A stretch of 32,912 nucleotides of DNA from a virus: IMG/VR virus record IMGVR_UViG_3300032180_000028, positions 1 through 32,912 of that record. One strand, given 5' to 3'. Below, in pieces: positions 24,042 to 30,044 of the stretch. The notes under the pieces were generated by a model. It was not told where the DNA came from, did no database searches, and saw nothing but the letters and a program-made list of their open reading frames with translations. The stretch's first letter is position 1, and every line of letters starts with the position of its first letter. Made by a program: the position numbers and the translations under genes.

Positions 24042-24339
24042 AAGATCTCCTGTGTGTTTTCTCACACCCTTGTGAAGGTGAGTTATTACTTAGGTAAGAT
24101 TTTTGTGCTTTGAAAAAAGCATTTTCTGTTTTTGAAAAAGCATGCTTTGAAAAAGCACGTTTTAAGAAATCATAAAGGTTGGTTTTTAACGGATCTAAAC
24201 GCCTGACAGTGTTAAATCTAAAAAGAACCTCAGCAGGTTTTCTGTAATTTCCTGCTGAGAATTCTTTAATAAAACCACGAATAATTTTAAAGGATTTTTT
24301 TGAATTTGTTCTGAAGAGATTGTCCGTAATATTTTTCAT
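24034..24339 (-). CDS. Small protein upstream of rep, 101 aa, with embedded iteron-like repeats
   Basis: Unrecognised, basic, helical. The frame is open up to an ATG at 24435, but that start has no ribosome site and would include the palindrome and promoter region 24371-24434; ATG 24339 with GGA eight bases upstream is preferred. An AGGAGG at 24365-24370 serves a tiny TTG frame of six codons whose TGA overlaps ATG 24339, a possible coupling leader. The C-terminal third contains RAFSKHAFSKTENAFFKA, which comes from repeated DNA (24108-24158). It is translated with the replication gene. Confidence 0.5.
   Translation of the reverse strand: MKNITDNLFRTNSKKSFKIIRGFIKEFSAGNYRKPAEVLFRFNTVRRLDPLKTNLYDFLKRAFSKHAFSKTENAFFKAQKSYLSNNSPSQGCEKTHRRSYG
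24108..24158. repeat. Iteron-like repeats TTTGAAAAAGCA
   Basis: Three direct copies of TTTGAAAA(A)AGCA centred near 24115, 24137 and 24152, the first with one extra A. Two copies include the preceding GC, giving short hairpins GCTTT-GAAA-AAGC. They lie within a gene 70-120 bases upstream of the replication initiator start, the usual place for initiator-binding iterons. Confidence 0.45.
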
Positions 24340-24370
24340 TGTAAGCATCCAAGCAAAAGTTGATCCTCCT

Positions 24371-24430
24371 ATATTATTCCTCTCTATCAATCCTATCAAT
24401 ATACGTTGATAACTTTTTTTAAAAAAAGTT
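24371..24430. promoter_or_regulatory. Operator-like symmetric region upstream of the rep operon
   Basis: TATCAA occurs directly repeated at 24385 and 24394; the second forms an inverted repeat with TTGATA at 24406-24411 (TATCAA-6-TTGATA). It abuts a perfect 20-bp palindrome (AACTTTTTTT/AAAAAAAGTT, 24411-24430). On the minus strand TTGATA-N17-TAATAT (24399 to 24371) could be a promoter for the rep genes. The HTH protein at 25250-25468 is a candidate binder. Confidence 0.4.
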
Positions 24431-24456
24431 GACATATAATATATTCATGTTAATAT
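24429..24456 (+). promoter_or_regulatory. Sigma70-like promoter, TTGACA-N16-TAATAT
   Basis: Perfect -35 TTGACA (24429-24434) and TAATAT (24451-24456). The same TTGACA-16-TAATAT pair is used at 25565-25592. It faces away from the rep operon, and transcription would begin near 24462, at the foot of a small hairpin. No plus gene follows. Confidence 0.5.
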
Positions 24457-24461
24457 AAATA

Positions 24462-24569
24462 TGGCTTTGCATAGCCACTTTCCTTAAAAAGTATCATTAA
24501 GTTGGTGTCCTTATTAGCCCTGTTTTTGAGATCCGTCCAATCTCGATATTTCCTTTCAGGGCTAATTTT
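24462..24569 (+). ncRNA. Possible structured antisense RNA (element 2)
   Basis: From the predicted start: hairpin TGGCT/AGCCA (24462-24466 with 24473-24477), a 35-base single-stranded stretch, then a perfect 10-bp stem ATTAGCCCTG/CAGGGCTAAT (24513-24522 with 24557-24566) holding an inner GAGAT/ATCTC hairpin with loop CCGTCCA, ending in TTTT. No coding frame of note. It is antisense to the leader between the 73-aa gene and the rep operon, as copy-control RNAs are in plasmids. The minus strand would carry the same fold just after the stop of 24569-24790, so a leader element on that strand is an alternative. Confidence 0.45.
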
Positions 24570-24790
24570 CAATTAATCATCAATTTTTTATCTTCTTCTT
24601 CATAATCAATTAATTCACTTTCTACTCCTAATAATAATCCATCAAAAAATTCTATTAAATCAACTGCCTTACCATCATGTAAATAAGCCATGGGAGTTAA
24701 CCCATAACTTTTATTCATTTTTTTCAATAAAATTAACGCTGAACAAACTGATTCTTTGAAATCTATTAATAAATCTGTTCTTTTATTCAT
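24569..24790 (-). CDS. Small helical protein, 73 aa, paralogue of its neighbour
   Basis: Unrecognised. Shares the pattern LL..MN.SYG..P......D...VDLIEF with the 90-aa protein encoded just upstream (LLHDINRKLRESYGKKP, RVIDLVELL), so the two are a tandem pair. Acidic C-terminus. Role unknown; position is early control region. Confidence 0.6.
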   Translation of the reverse strand: MNKRTDLLIDFKESVCSALILLKKMNKSYGLTPMAYLHDGKAVDLIEFFDGLLLGVESELIDYEEEDKKLMIN

Positions 24791-24813
24791 AATAATACTC
24801 CATGTTAATTCAA

Positions 24814-25086
24814 TTAATTAACAGATATATCATATTTTTTATTTTTAAAAAAATCTCTAGCTTCATCTATTTTTGGAATAAACTCGCCGAGTCCTTTTAT
24901 TAGCAATTCAACCAAATCTATTACTCTTAGCTCGTGATCAAAGATATTCATTGCCACAGAATAAGGCTTTTTCCCATAAGATTCTCTTAATTTTCTATTG
25001 ATATCATGTAATAAGCCAATACAATATAAAAGTGCATCTTGTTCTTTTTTTCTATCATTTTCTTCCTGATTTTCTATTTCCGACAT
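24814..25086 (-). CDS. Small helical protein, 90 aa, paralogue of its neighbour
   Basis: Paralogue of the 73-aa protein that follows it (shared SYG..P and VDLxE motifs, both ending in a VN/IN residue pair). Longer, with an acidic N-terminal leader (EIENQEENDRKKEQD). Overlaps the 49-aa gene upstream by 32 bases. No domain recognised. Confidence 0.6.
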   Translation of the reverse strand: MSEIENQEENDRKKEQDALLYCIGLLHDINRKLRESYGKKPYSVAMNIFDHELRVIDLVELLIKGLGEFIPKIDEARDFFKNKKYDISVN

Positions 25087-25204
25087 AACTTATCCTCTTA
25101 TTAAGCAGTTTATTAAAGATATCTCTGTCATCCATTTCTATCTTTTTGTCCAAAATCTTAACTAACATATCGAAAAATTTATCTTTATTGCTTTCAATTT
25201 TCAT
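25055..25204 (-). CDS. Hypothetical 49-aa protein
   Basis: ATG 25204 follows AAGGGATTAATC, a good ribosome site. MKIESNKDKFFDMLVKILDK is helical and amphipathic; the tail is basic (SYVGNRKSGRK). Its 32-base overlap with the next gene makes it less certain, but it fills the gap between the HTH gene and the tandem pair. Confidence 0.5.
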   Translation of the reverse strand: MKIESNKDKFFDMLVKILDKKIEMDDRDIFNKLLNKRISYVGNRKSGRK

Positions 25205-25249
25205 GATTAATCCCTTATATATAAAAATATCCTTACCGAATATTACTTA

Positions 25250-25468
25250 TTATTTTTGATCCAATTTTTTTTTCAAGAAATCTAAAATAGATTTTTTATT
25301 AAATCTATAAGTATATCCAAACTTTATACATTCTATTTTCTCTTCTCTTGCAAATTTCAAAACTGTTCCAACATTAAGCTTTAATAATTTCGCGGCTTCT
25401 TTTGTTGTTATTAAAGAGGCTACAATATCTTCTATCTCTTTAATGTCTTTATCTTTTTCATCTACCAT
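25250..25468 (-). CDS. Excisionase/MerR-type helix-turn-helix DNA-binding protein
   Basis: 72 aa. Residues 20-66 are an HTH_17 (excisionase family) domain: ITTKEAAKLLKLNVGTVLKF, then AREEKIECIKFGYTYRF wing and NKKSILDFL. An acidic N-terminal 15 residues precede it. Such proteins act as regulators or excision factors; with no integrase in the window, regulation is likelier. It is divergent from the early plus operon, with promoters for both in the 160-base gap, so it may control that switch and the palindromes at 24371-24430. Confidence 0.8.
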   Translation of the reverse strand: MVDEKDKDIKEIEDIVASLITTKEAAKLLKLNVGTVLKFAREEKIECIKFGYTYRFNKKSILDFLKKKLDQK

Positions 25469-25505
25469 TAATATCTCCTTTGTTATTTTAATTGATGGAG
25501 ATACA

Positions 25506-25534
25506 ATATTATATTAGTTAATATTACAAGTCAA
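25506..25534 (-). promoter_or_regulatory. Promoter of the HTH gene
   Basis: Minus strand TTGACT (25534-25529), 17-base spacer, TAATAT (25511-25506), with a TATAAT register at a 15-base spacer. About 40 bases before the HTH start and back to back with the early plus promoter. Confidence 0.5.
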
Positions 25535-25564
25535 ATATTTATTTTAAATAAAATAAAAAATATG

Positions 25565-25592
25565 TTGACATTAATTTCTATAATGCTAATAT
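25565..25592 (+). promoter_or_regulatory. Early plus-operon promoter
   Basis: Perfect TTGACA (25565-25570), 16-base spacer, TAATAT (25587-25592), 40 bases before ATG 25633. Same elements and spacing as the 24429-24456 promoter. Confidence 0.6.
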
Positions 25593-25632
25593 AGTAATTG
25601 TCAGGTTGTTTAACTTAAAAGGAGATTTAATA

Positions 25633-26040
25633 ATGTTTAATAATGAATTTGTTAATGATTTATATGATATCTATTCAATAGAATACGATGATAAGTTAAG
25701 TTTTTCTAACTTAACTAGAGAAGAGAAATTTTTTGTAATTAAAAGTCTATTAATGAATACTGAAAATCATTTAAGAGATTTAATTTCTTATCTAAAGAAT
25801 CCAGAAGCGGTAATAAAATATTTTAATATTTCTCGGTATCCTTCTTTAAGGATATCAATAGATGATGGCAGTTATATTGATTTTGAAAAAGAATTAGCTT
25901 GCTTTATCTGCGAACAATTCTCTTGCCCTTCCTTAATATTTGAACAAGAATTCTTGAGTTCACTTTCTAATAAAGTCAATTATATATTAGATATGTTTAA
26001 ATATGACAATATTAATCCTCTCTTTTTGAGAGGCATTTAA
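25633..26040 (+). CDS. First early protein, 135 aa, unknown
   Basis: Start set at ATG 25633, behind AAAAGGAG; the frame is also open from a TTG nine codons earlier. Acidic and mostly helical: MFNNEFVNDLYDIYSIEYDD, EEKFFVIKSLLMNTENHL, CFICEQFSCPSLIFEQEF. No known domain. As first gene of the early operon it is a candidate for host takeover or control. Confidence 0.6.
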   Translation: MFNNEFVNDLYDIYSIEYDDKLSFSNLTREEKFFVIKSLLMNTENHLRDLISYLKNPEAVIKYFNISRYPSLRISIDDGSYIDFEKELACFICEQFSCPSLIFEQEFLSSLSNKVNYILDMFKYDNINPLFLRGI

Positions 26041-26041
26041 T

Positions 26042-26170
26042 ATGAGCGATTACGATGACGATCCTTCACAGGAAGAGCAATGGCAACAACTTATTGATAA
26101 TATTGATAAAGAAATTATTTTTAAAGAAATAATTATGTTTGATGATGAAATAGAGAGGGAGTTCTCATGA
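26042..26170 (+). CDS. Acidic 42-aa protein
   Basis: MSDYDDDPSQEEQWQQLIDN followed by a helical tail; strongly acidic. ATG lies one base after the previous stop and the stop overlaps the next ATG (ATGA). DNA-mimic-like in charge, but too short to say. Confidence 0.5.
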   Translation: MSDYDDDPSQEEQWQQLIDNIDKEIIFKEIIMFDDEIEREFS

Positions 26171-26322
26171 AAAGTTGTTTTTTTAGAATACTTATAGGGT
26201 CAACTATTGGCGCATTTATTGGATATTCATTAGCACATAATGATTCTCCAGTGATAAGTACAGTAACTATAACTGCTGCCATTTGTTTTTTTATAGGATT
26301 TTTTTGGCCAGACAACAAATAA
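26167..26322 (+). CDS. 51-aa membrane protein, two spans
   Basis: Two hydrophobic segments (FFRILIGSTIGAFIGYSLA and VTITAAICFFIGFFW) separated by HNDSPVIS. Start overlaps the upstream stop. Unknown inner-membrane protein. Confidence 0.5.
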   Translation: MKSCFFRILIGSTIGAFIGYSLAHNDSPVISTVTITAAICFFIGFFWPDNK

Positions 26323-26335
26323 AAGGAATTGAAAA

Positions 26336-26503
26336 ATGAAAAAAGAAACATTATCAGAAAAAATAATAGCAATTTCATTATTAATAATAATCACATCATT
26401 CATGTTTGTTTTTTTTATGTACCAAATAACTTCTGATGAAGTATGGAATGAAAGCAAAGGATATTCTCATAGTATAAATCAAAAGGAGAATAATCATGAG
26501 TAA
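26336..26503 (+). CDS. 55-aa membrane protein, one span
   Basis: AAAAGGAATTGAAAA precedes ATG. Residues 9-30 (KIIAISLLIIITSFMFVFFM) are a membrane span; the tail is polar. Stop overlaps the Sak4-like gene start by 8 bases. Confidence 0.5.
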   Translation: MKKETLSEKIIAISLLIIITSFMFVFFMYQITSDEVWNESKGYSHSINQKENNHE

Positions 26504-27254
26504 TACTATATTGATAATAGGGGAATCTGGGACAGGAAAAAGCACAAGTATAAGAACTTTAGATCCAAAAGAGACATTTATTATTAATGTTATCGATAAA
26601 GACCTTCCGTTTAGAGGTTCAAGGAAAAAATATGTCCATAAAGAAGGGGGTAACTATTTTGTTTCAGATAACCCAAGGCAAATAATGAATCTAATTTCTA
26701 AAATATCTTCTCAAAGAAGCGATATAAAGAATATTGTTATTGATGATTTACAATTTGTGATGACTAATGAATTCATGAGAAGAGTAAAAGAAGGGGGTTT
26801 CCAGAAATTTAATGATATTGCATCCGATGTATTTTTTATTATAAATCATTCTGTAGGAATTCAAAAAGATATTAATATATTTATGCTTGCTCATTCTGAA
26901 TTAAAAAAAGATAACATTTCTAAGATGAAAACTGTTGGTGAATTAACAGATAAAAATGTAAGTGTAGAAGCAAGGGTTACGGTTGTGCTTCATACTTTTG
27001 TCGATTCATCATCTCAAAATCAAAATGGAAAATACAAATTTATAACAAATCATACAGGTGTATGCATGGCGAAATCGCCTATGGGTATGTTTGACGATTT
27101 ATATATAGATAACGATCTAAATTATGTTTTGAAAAAAATTGATGAATATCGAAATTATGATGAAGGTGATGGCTCAATTAAATTAGAAGAAATTAGCTCA
27201 AATCCTAATTCATATCATAATGATGACAATAATTGGAAGGATGAAGCTGCGTGA
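26496..27254 (+). CDS. Sak4-like RecA-fold ATPase (recombination)
   Basis: 252 aa. Walker A GESGTGKST (9-17) right at the N-terminus and Walker B NIVIDD (79-84), with LDPKETFIINVIDKDLPFRG between, the layout of phage Sak4-type single-domain RecA-like annealases/recombinases (AAA_24 family). The acidic C-terminal 40 residues are unstructured. It is followed by a DUF669 protein with an SSB-type tail, a frequent partner. Likely promotes strand annealing and recombination-dependent replication. RBS AAAGGAG is inside the upstream gene. Confidence 0.82.
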   Translation: MSNTILIIGESGTGKSTSIRTLDPKETFIINVIDKDLPFRGSRKKYVHKEGGNYFVSDNPRQIMNLISKISSQRSDIKNIVIDDLQFVMTNEFMRRVKEGGFQKFNDIASDVFFIINHSVGIQKDINIFMLAHSELKKDNISKMKTVGELTDKNVSVEARVTVVLHTFVDSSSQNQNGKYKFITNHTGVCMAKSPMGMFDDLYIDNDLNYVLKKIDEYRNYDEGDGSIKLEEISSNPNSYHNDDNNWKDEAA

Positions 27255-27463
27255 AAAAATTAAAAGAATTAGTTTTTAAAGATTTGCAAGTTAATGTAGT
27301 TATCAATGAAGATAATGGCAAAGAATATTTTTTACTAACAATATATCTTATTGGAAACGATCCATTAGAAATCTTCTTTCTAAATAAAGAAGACATGTGG
27401 AATTTTAATAGAAAATTTCTTAATGAATTAAAGCCTATTTTGAATATACCAACATCTCAATGA
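27251..27463 (+). CDS. Hypothetical protein, 70 aa, GTG start
   Basis: GTG start overlaps the TGA of the ATPase gene, so coupled. Short beta strands (LVFKDLQVNVVINEDNGKEY, FLLTIYLIGNDPLEIFFLN). Unrecognised; position within the recombination cluster suggests an accessory. Confidence 0.55.
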   Translation: MKKLKELVFKDLQVNVVINEDNGKEYFLLTIYLIGNDPLEIFFLNKEDMWNFNRKFLNELKPILNIPTSQ

Positions 27464-27488
27464 ATTTAAATATAAAGGAGAAAATAGA

Positions 27489-28013
27489 ATGAATGATTTT
27501 ATATCTTTGCCATTTGATGTAAAAGAAATAGAAGACAACGAGGAATTGCAAGTTATTCCTCCAGGCGATTATCTAGCTCAATTAGATTCCGCAGTAATAA
27601 AGCCAACAAAAAAAGCATTAGCTAATAAAACCGATGAGAAAATGCTTGAATTAAAATTTAAAATTACAAAAGGCGAATTCAAAGGAAGAAAGATATTTGA
27701 TAACTTAAATATAGTTCATTCTTCAGAAGAGGCTCAATTGATAGCTAGGAAAAAATTGAAATCGCTTGCAACATTAATGGGCGTTCAGAATGAATTAAGC
27801 GAAACAAGAGATGTGTTATGTATGGTTGGTAATGATATCTGTCTAAATTTAGATATCAATAGCTTTAGATCAAGCAATGGAAATTTAATAAATAATAATA
27901 AGGTCACAAAATATAAATTAATATCAGATTACATAGAGCCCGAAAGTAACTTACTTCCAATTAATTCATTATCAAATAATCAAAATGAATTTAATGACGA
28001 TATACCATTTTAA
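27489..28013 (+). CDS. DUF669-type protein with SSB-like C-terminal tail
   Basis: 174 aa. The N-terminal part (VIPPGDYLAQLDSAVIKPT, ..ELKFKITKGEFKGRKIFDNL) is the DUF669 pattern seen in phage replication/recombination operons and thought to be OB-fold-like. The last residues EFNDDIPF are the conserved bacterial SSB peptide that docks partner proteins. So it probably acts as the phage single-strand binding protein for the Sak4-like ATPase. RBS AAAGGAG precedes ATG. Confidence 0.8.
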   Translation: MNDFISLPFDVKEIEDNEELQVIPPGDYLAQLDSAVIKPTKKALANKTDEKMLELKFKITKGEFKGRKIFDNLNIVHSSEEAQLIARKKLKSLATLMGVQNELSETRDVLCMVGNDICLNLDINSFRSSNGNLINNNKVTKYKLISDYIEPESNLLPINSLSNNQNEFNDDIPF

Positions 28014-28022
28014 TGGTTATTT

Positions 28023-28265
28023 ATGGGTCACATACTAATATTACTATTAACTTTCTTATTAGGGCTATTTTTTGGGTGCGCTGGAATATTAGCTATTCAT
28101 GCAAATAAAATATTTGGAATTCTTTATTATTTCTTTTTATTATTTTTTTCTATAGTCGCAATATTACATGATGACATATTTGATGATGAATGGAAAATAG
28201 CTGCATATTCAGCATGCTATATATTTGGATTTTCACTAAGCTTTTTATTAGGAAAATTAATTTAA
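28023..28265 (+). CDS. Membrane protein, 80 aa, three spans
   Basis: Three hydrophobic stretches (ILILLLTFLLGLFFGCAGIL, FGILYYFFLLFFSIVAIL, YSACYIFGFSLSFLLGKL) with a short acidic loop (HDDIFDDEW). Unknown; it sits inside the recombination gene cluster. Confidence 0.6.
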   Translation: MGHILILLLTFLLGLFFGCAGILAIHANKIFGILYYFFLLFFSIVAILHDDIFDDEWKIAAYSACYIFGFSLSFLLGKLI

Positions 28266-28278
28266 GGAATTTCTTGAG

Positions 28279-28770
28279 ATGAGTGAACCTCTTTACAAAA
28301 TAAAAGAAACATATCTAAAAGCATTAGATGATTTAGTGGTTGATGACTTTATTGATTATCAATCTCTTAATGATACTCTATTATCAATTCAAGATGAATT
28401 TAAAGAAAAAGCAATCAATATCGGCTCTTATATCAAGAATCTATCATTAAAGATAGATGCATTAGAGAAATATGAAACTGAAATTAAGAAAAGAAAAAAC
28501 ATTATTAAAAATAAGAAGAGCTTTTTGAAAAGCTATTTAATGAAAAACATGATTGAATCAGAAATTAAAAAAATAGAAGGAATAGAATTTGATATTAAAT
28601 TACATGAAACACCTCCTCACTTAGAAATAGATAATTTAAATATAATACCTGAAAAATATATAAAAATAATAACATCACCAGATATCATTTCTATAAAAAA
28701 AGATTTATTAGCTGGAGAAATAATTGAAGGAGCATCAATTAAGAAAGGTTTTCATTTAAAAATAGGATAA
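28279..28770 (+). CDS. Gp157-family protein
   Basis: 163 aa. Pattern of the siphovirus Gp157 family: helical N-terminal half with LSIQDEFKEKAINIGSYIKN and LSLKIDALEKYETEIKKRKN, the hinge LKSYLMKNMIES, then IEFDIKLHETPPHLEIDN and IPEKYIKI, ending with ISIKKDLLAGEIIEGASIKK. Members accompany phage SSB and annealases and are proposed to act in DNA replication or host defence evasion; function is not proven. Confidence 0.82.
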   Translation: MSEPLYKIKETYLKALDDLVVDDFIDYQSLNDTLLSIQDEFKEKAINIGSYIKNLSLKIDALEKYETEIKKRKNIIKNKKSFLKSYLMKNMIESEIKKIEGIEFDIKLHETPPHLEIDNLNIIPEKYIKIITSPDIISIKKDLLAGEIIEGASIKKGFHLKIG

Positions 28771-28773
28771 GAA

Positions 28774-29010
28774 ATGATTAATTTTAATGACGGAGAACAC
28801 ATAAAAAACGAAAATTTCACAATAGAATTAACTGATGATAATCCACCTTGTTTTAAGATATATAAAAAGGGGCAAATTATTTGTATTGGAGATTATTATG
28901 GGGAAAAAGGAGCTGTATTTGCTAAGGTATTAAGTGATGTATTTACTAGTGCCAGTGGAAAAGCTTTTGTTGAATGTGAAATTTTATTTACAAAAAAGCA
29001 TAATAATTAA
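28774..29010 (+). CDS. Hypothetical protein, 78 aa
   Basis: Unrecognised beta-rich protein (NFTIELTDDNPPCFKIYKKG, QIICIGDYYGEKGAVFAKVL). Three bases after Gp157; same operon. Confidence 0.55.
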   Translation: MINFNDGEHIKNENFTIELTDDNPPCFKIYKKGQIICIGDYYGEKGAVFAKVLSDVFTSASGKAFVECEILFTKKHNN

Positions 29011-29021
29011 GGAAAGAGGAA

Positions 29022-29330
29022 GTGAGAATTAGTCTAAATGATTTTTTAAAACAACATAATTTAGAAGATTGCTGTAAGGCAAATATGGAGAGATACATTC
29101 TTCTTCAAGATGAAGTGAAAACAATAGTAAATCTAACTCCAAGTAGATTGCTACCTGATAATTTTTGCGAAAATTGTCTAAATAAACTTTGGGATCTTAG
29201 AAAGAAATATTATTCGGAAGAATGGGCGAATGCTGAAAATAATGATCCTTTTTATAAGGATACATTCCCATTTTGTAATATATGCGGGGAGTTTTTCCCG
29301 CTTCACTATTATGCTATAAACCACCAATAA
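29022..29330 (+). CDS. CC/FCExC zinc-type protein, 102 aa
   Basis: GTG start behind GGAAAGAGGAA. Contains LEDCCKANMERYI, then NFCENCLNKLWDLRKKY and, near the end, FCNICGEFFP. Paired CxxC motifs (CENC, CNIC) suggest a zinc knuckle. The first half (CC, about 35 residues, FCExC) is shared with the C-terminus of 31082-31591. Cytoplasmic; function unknown. Confidence 0.6.
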   Translation: MRISLNDFLKQHNLEDCCKANMERYILLQDEVKTIVNLTPSRLLPDNFCENCLNKLWDLRKKYYSEEWANAENNDPFYKDTFPFCNICGEFFPLHYYAINHQ

Positions 29331-29382
29331 AAAGGATTAGATAGTAATGAAAAAAACTAATAGATAGATTTGAGGTAGAAGA

Positions 29383-29616
29383 ATGATTGATTTTAATGAC
29401 GATATACACGATGTTGATACCGTAGAAGTAAAAATACCCTGTTGTGATAAACCTTATAATATACCAAAAGTTCATGGCGCACATGAAATAATATGCAATT
29501 TGCATAACAGAAAGTTCAATGTATTCATTGAAATGAATATTGTTGTAAAGAATGAATATTGTTGTAAAGGAAATAAAATAAAATGCCATCTAAATCAAAA
29601 AAACAAGCAAAATTAA
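29383..29616 (+). CDS. Small protein lengthened by a tandem duplication, 77 aa
   Basis: GAGGTAGAAG precedes ATG. The core (VEVKIPCCDKPYNIPKVHG, HEIICNLHNRKFNVF) looks like a zinc-ribbon-type motif (CC..., C..H). A perfect 19-bp tandem repeat (29532-29550 and 29551-29569) shifts the frame; without one copy the protein would end at 59 residues in IVVKEIK just before the next gene. The present C-terminus (EYCCKGNKIKCHLN) therefore looks new and overlaps the next gene by 34 bases. Confidence 0.55.
   Translation: MIDFNDDIHDVDTVEVKIPCCDKPYNIPKVHGAHEIICNLHNRKFNVFIEMNIVVKNEYCCKGNKIKCHLNQKNKQN
29532..29569. repeat. Perfect 19-bp tandem duplication
   Basis: AATGAATATTGTTGTAAAG occurs twice head to tail inside the 77-aa gene. 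Nineteen is not a multiple of three, so it changed the reading frame. Looks recent, as both copies are identical. Confidence 0.9.
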
Positions 29617-29750
29617 TGGCGGCTGCCGCTCATAATCCTGAATTTGCAAAGAAGGCTGGAGTTAAGCAATCAGTAGCTAAAGAATTTAATGAGGCTGATA
29701 AAGGAACAGGAATATTGAAAGGTAAAAATAAAAAAAGGAGAAAATTATGA
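29583..29750 (+). CDS. Conserved small basic phage protein, 55 aa
   Basis: MPSKSKKQAKLMAAAAHNPE, FAKKAGVKQSVAKEFNEADK then a basic tail. This AHNPEFAKKxGxxQSVxKEFxxAD pattern is a known small protein of many phages and prophages (function unknown). RBS GTAAAGGAAATAAA lies in the duplicated repeat. Stop overlaps the next ATG (ATGA). Confidence 0.75.
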   Translation: MPSKSKKQAKLMAAAAHNPEFAKKAGVKQSVAKEFNEADKGTGILKGKNKKRRKL

Positions 29751-29884
29751 ATTTACATAATATTATTACATTAATTTTAATTATATTATTACCGATATTC
29801 TTACTGTTTATTTTCGGTGTTACCACAGATTTTTATTTTGGAAATAAAAAAATAAATAAAGAAAATTTAAAAAATGATCGATGA
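29747..29884 (+). CDS. 45-aa single-span membrane protein
   Basis: Residues 5-25 (NIITLILIILLPIFLLFIFG) form a membrane helix, with a polar basic tail (GNKKINKENLKNDR). Preceded by AAAAGGAG; overlaps both neighbours. Confidence 0.55.
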   Translation: MNLHNIITLILIILLPIFLLFIFGVTTDFYFGNKKINKENLKNDR

Positions 29885-30032
29885 TAAAGAATTAGTTGAA
29901 ATTTTAGTATTTATTGTAGGCACTATTGGGATAGATAACCTCATTCCTGAGCTACAAGATAAAATGCAAGATAATAATTACGAAAAAGAATTATTATTAA
30001 AACTAACTAAATGGTGGTATTCATTAGATTAA
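29874..30032 (+). CDS. Hypothetical protein, 52 aa
   Basis: MIDDKELVEILVFIVGTIGI then acidic helix and KLTKWWYSLD. The pattern LVxxIGxDN ... LxxxxxWW is shared with 30410-30757 (FLCCIISIIGYDNI, LLALEIWWKEH), so the two look related. Overlaps the previous gene by 11 bases. Confidence 0.55.
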   Translation: MIDDKELVEILVFIVGTIGIDNLIPELQDKMQDNNYEKELLLKLTKWWYSLD

Positions 30033-30044
30033 GGAAAATAATAA

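Noticed and set aside
24108-24158. CRISPR-like repeats
   Set aside because: Repeats are 12-13 bases with uneven 15-22 base periods inside a gene, and no cas genes are present.
26133-26457. Minus-strand frames opposite the small early genes
   Set aside because: Antisense of a tightly overlapping plus operon with good ribosome sites; no start signals of their own.
29347-29367. Six-codon leader frame before the 77-aa gene
   Set aside because: Too short to support; could be chance although a GGA lies upstream.
29314-29589. 91-residue minus frame with membrane-like sequence
   Set aside because: Antisense of the 77-aa gene; no ribosome site.
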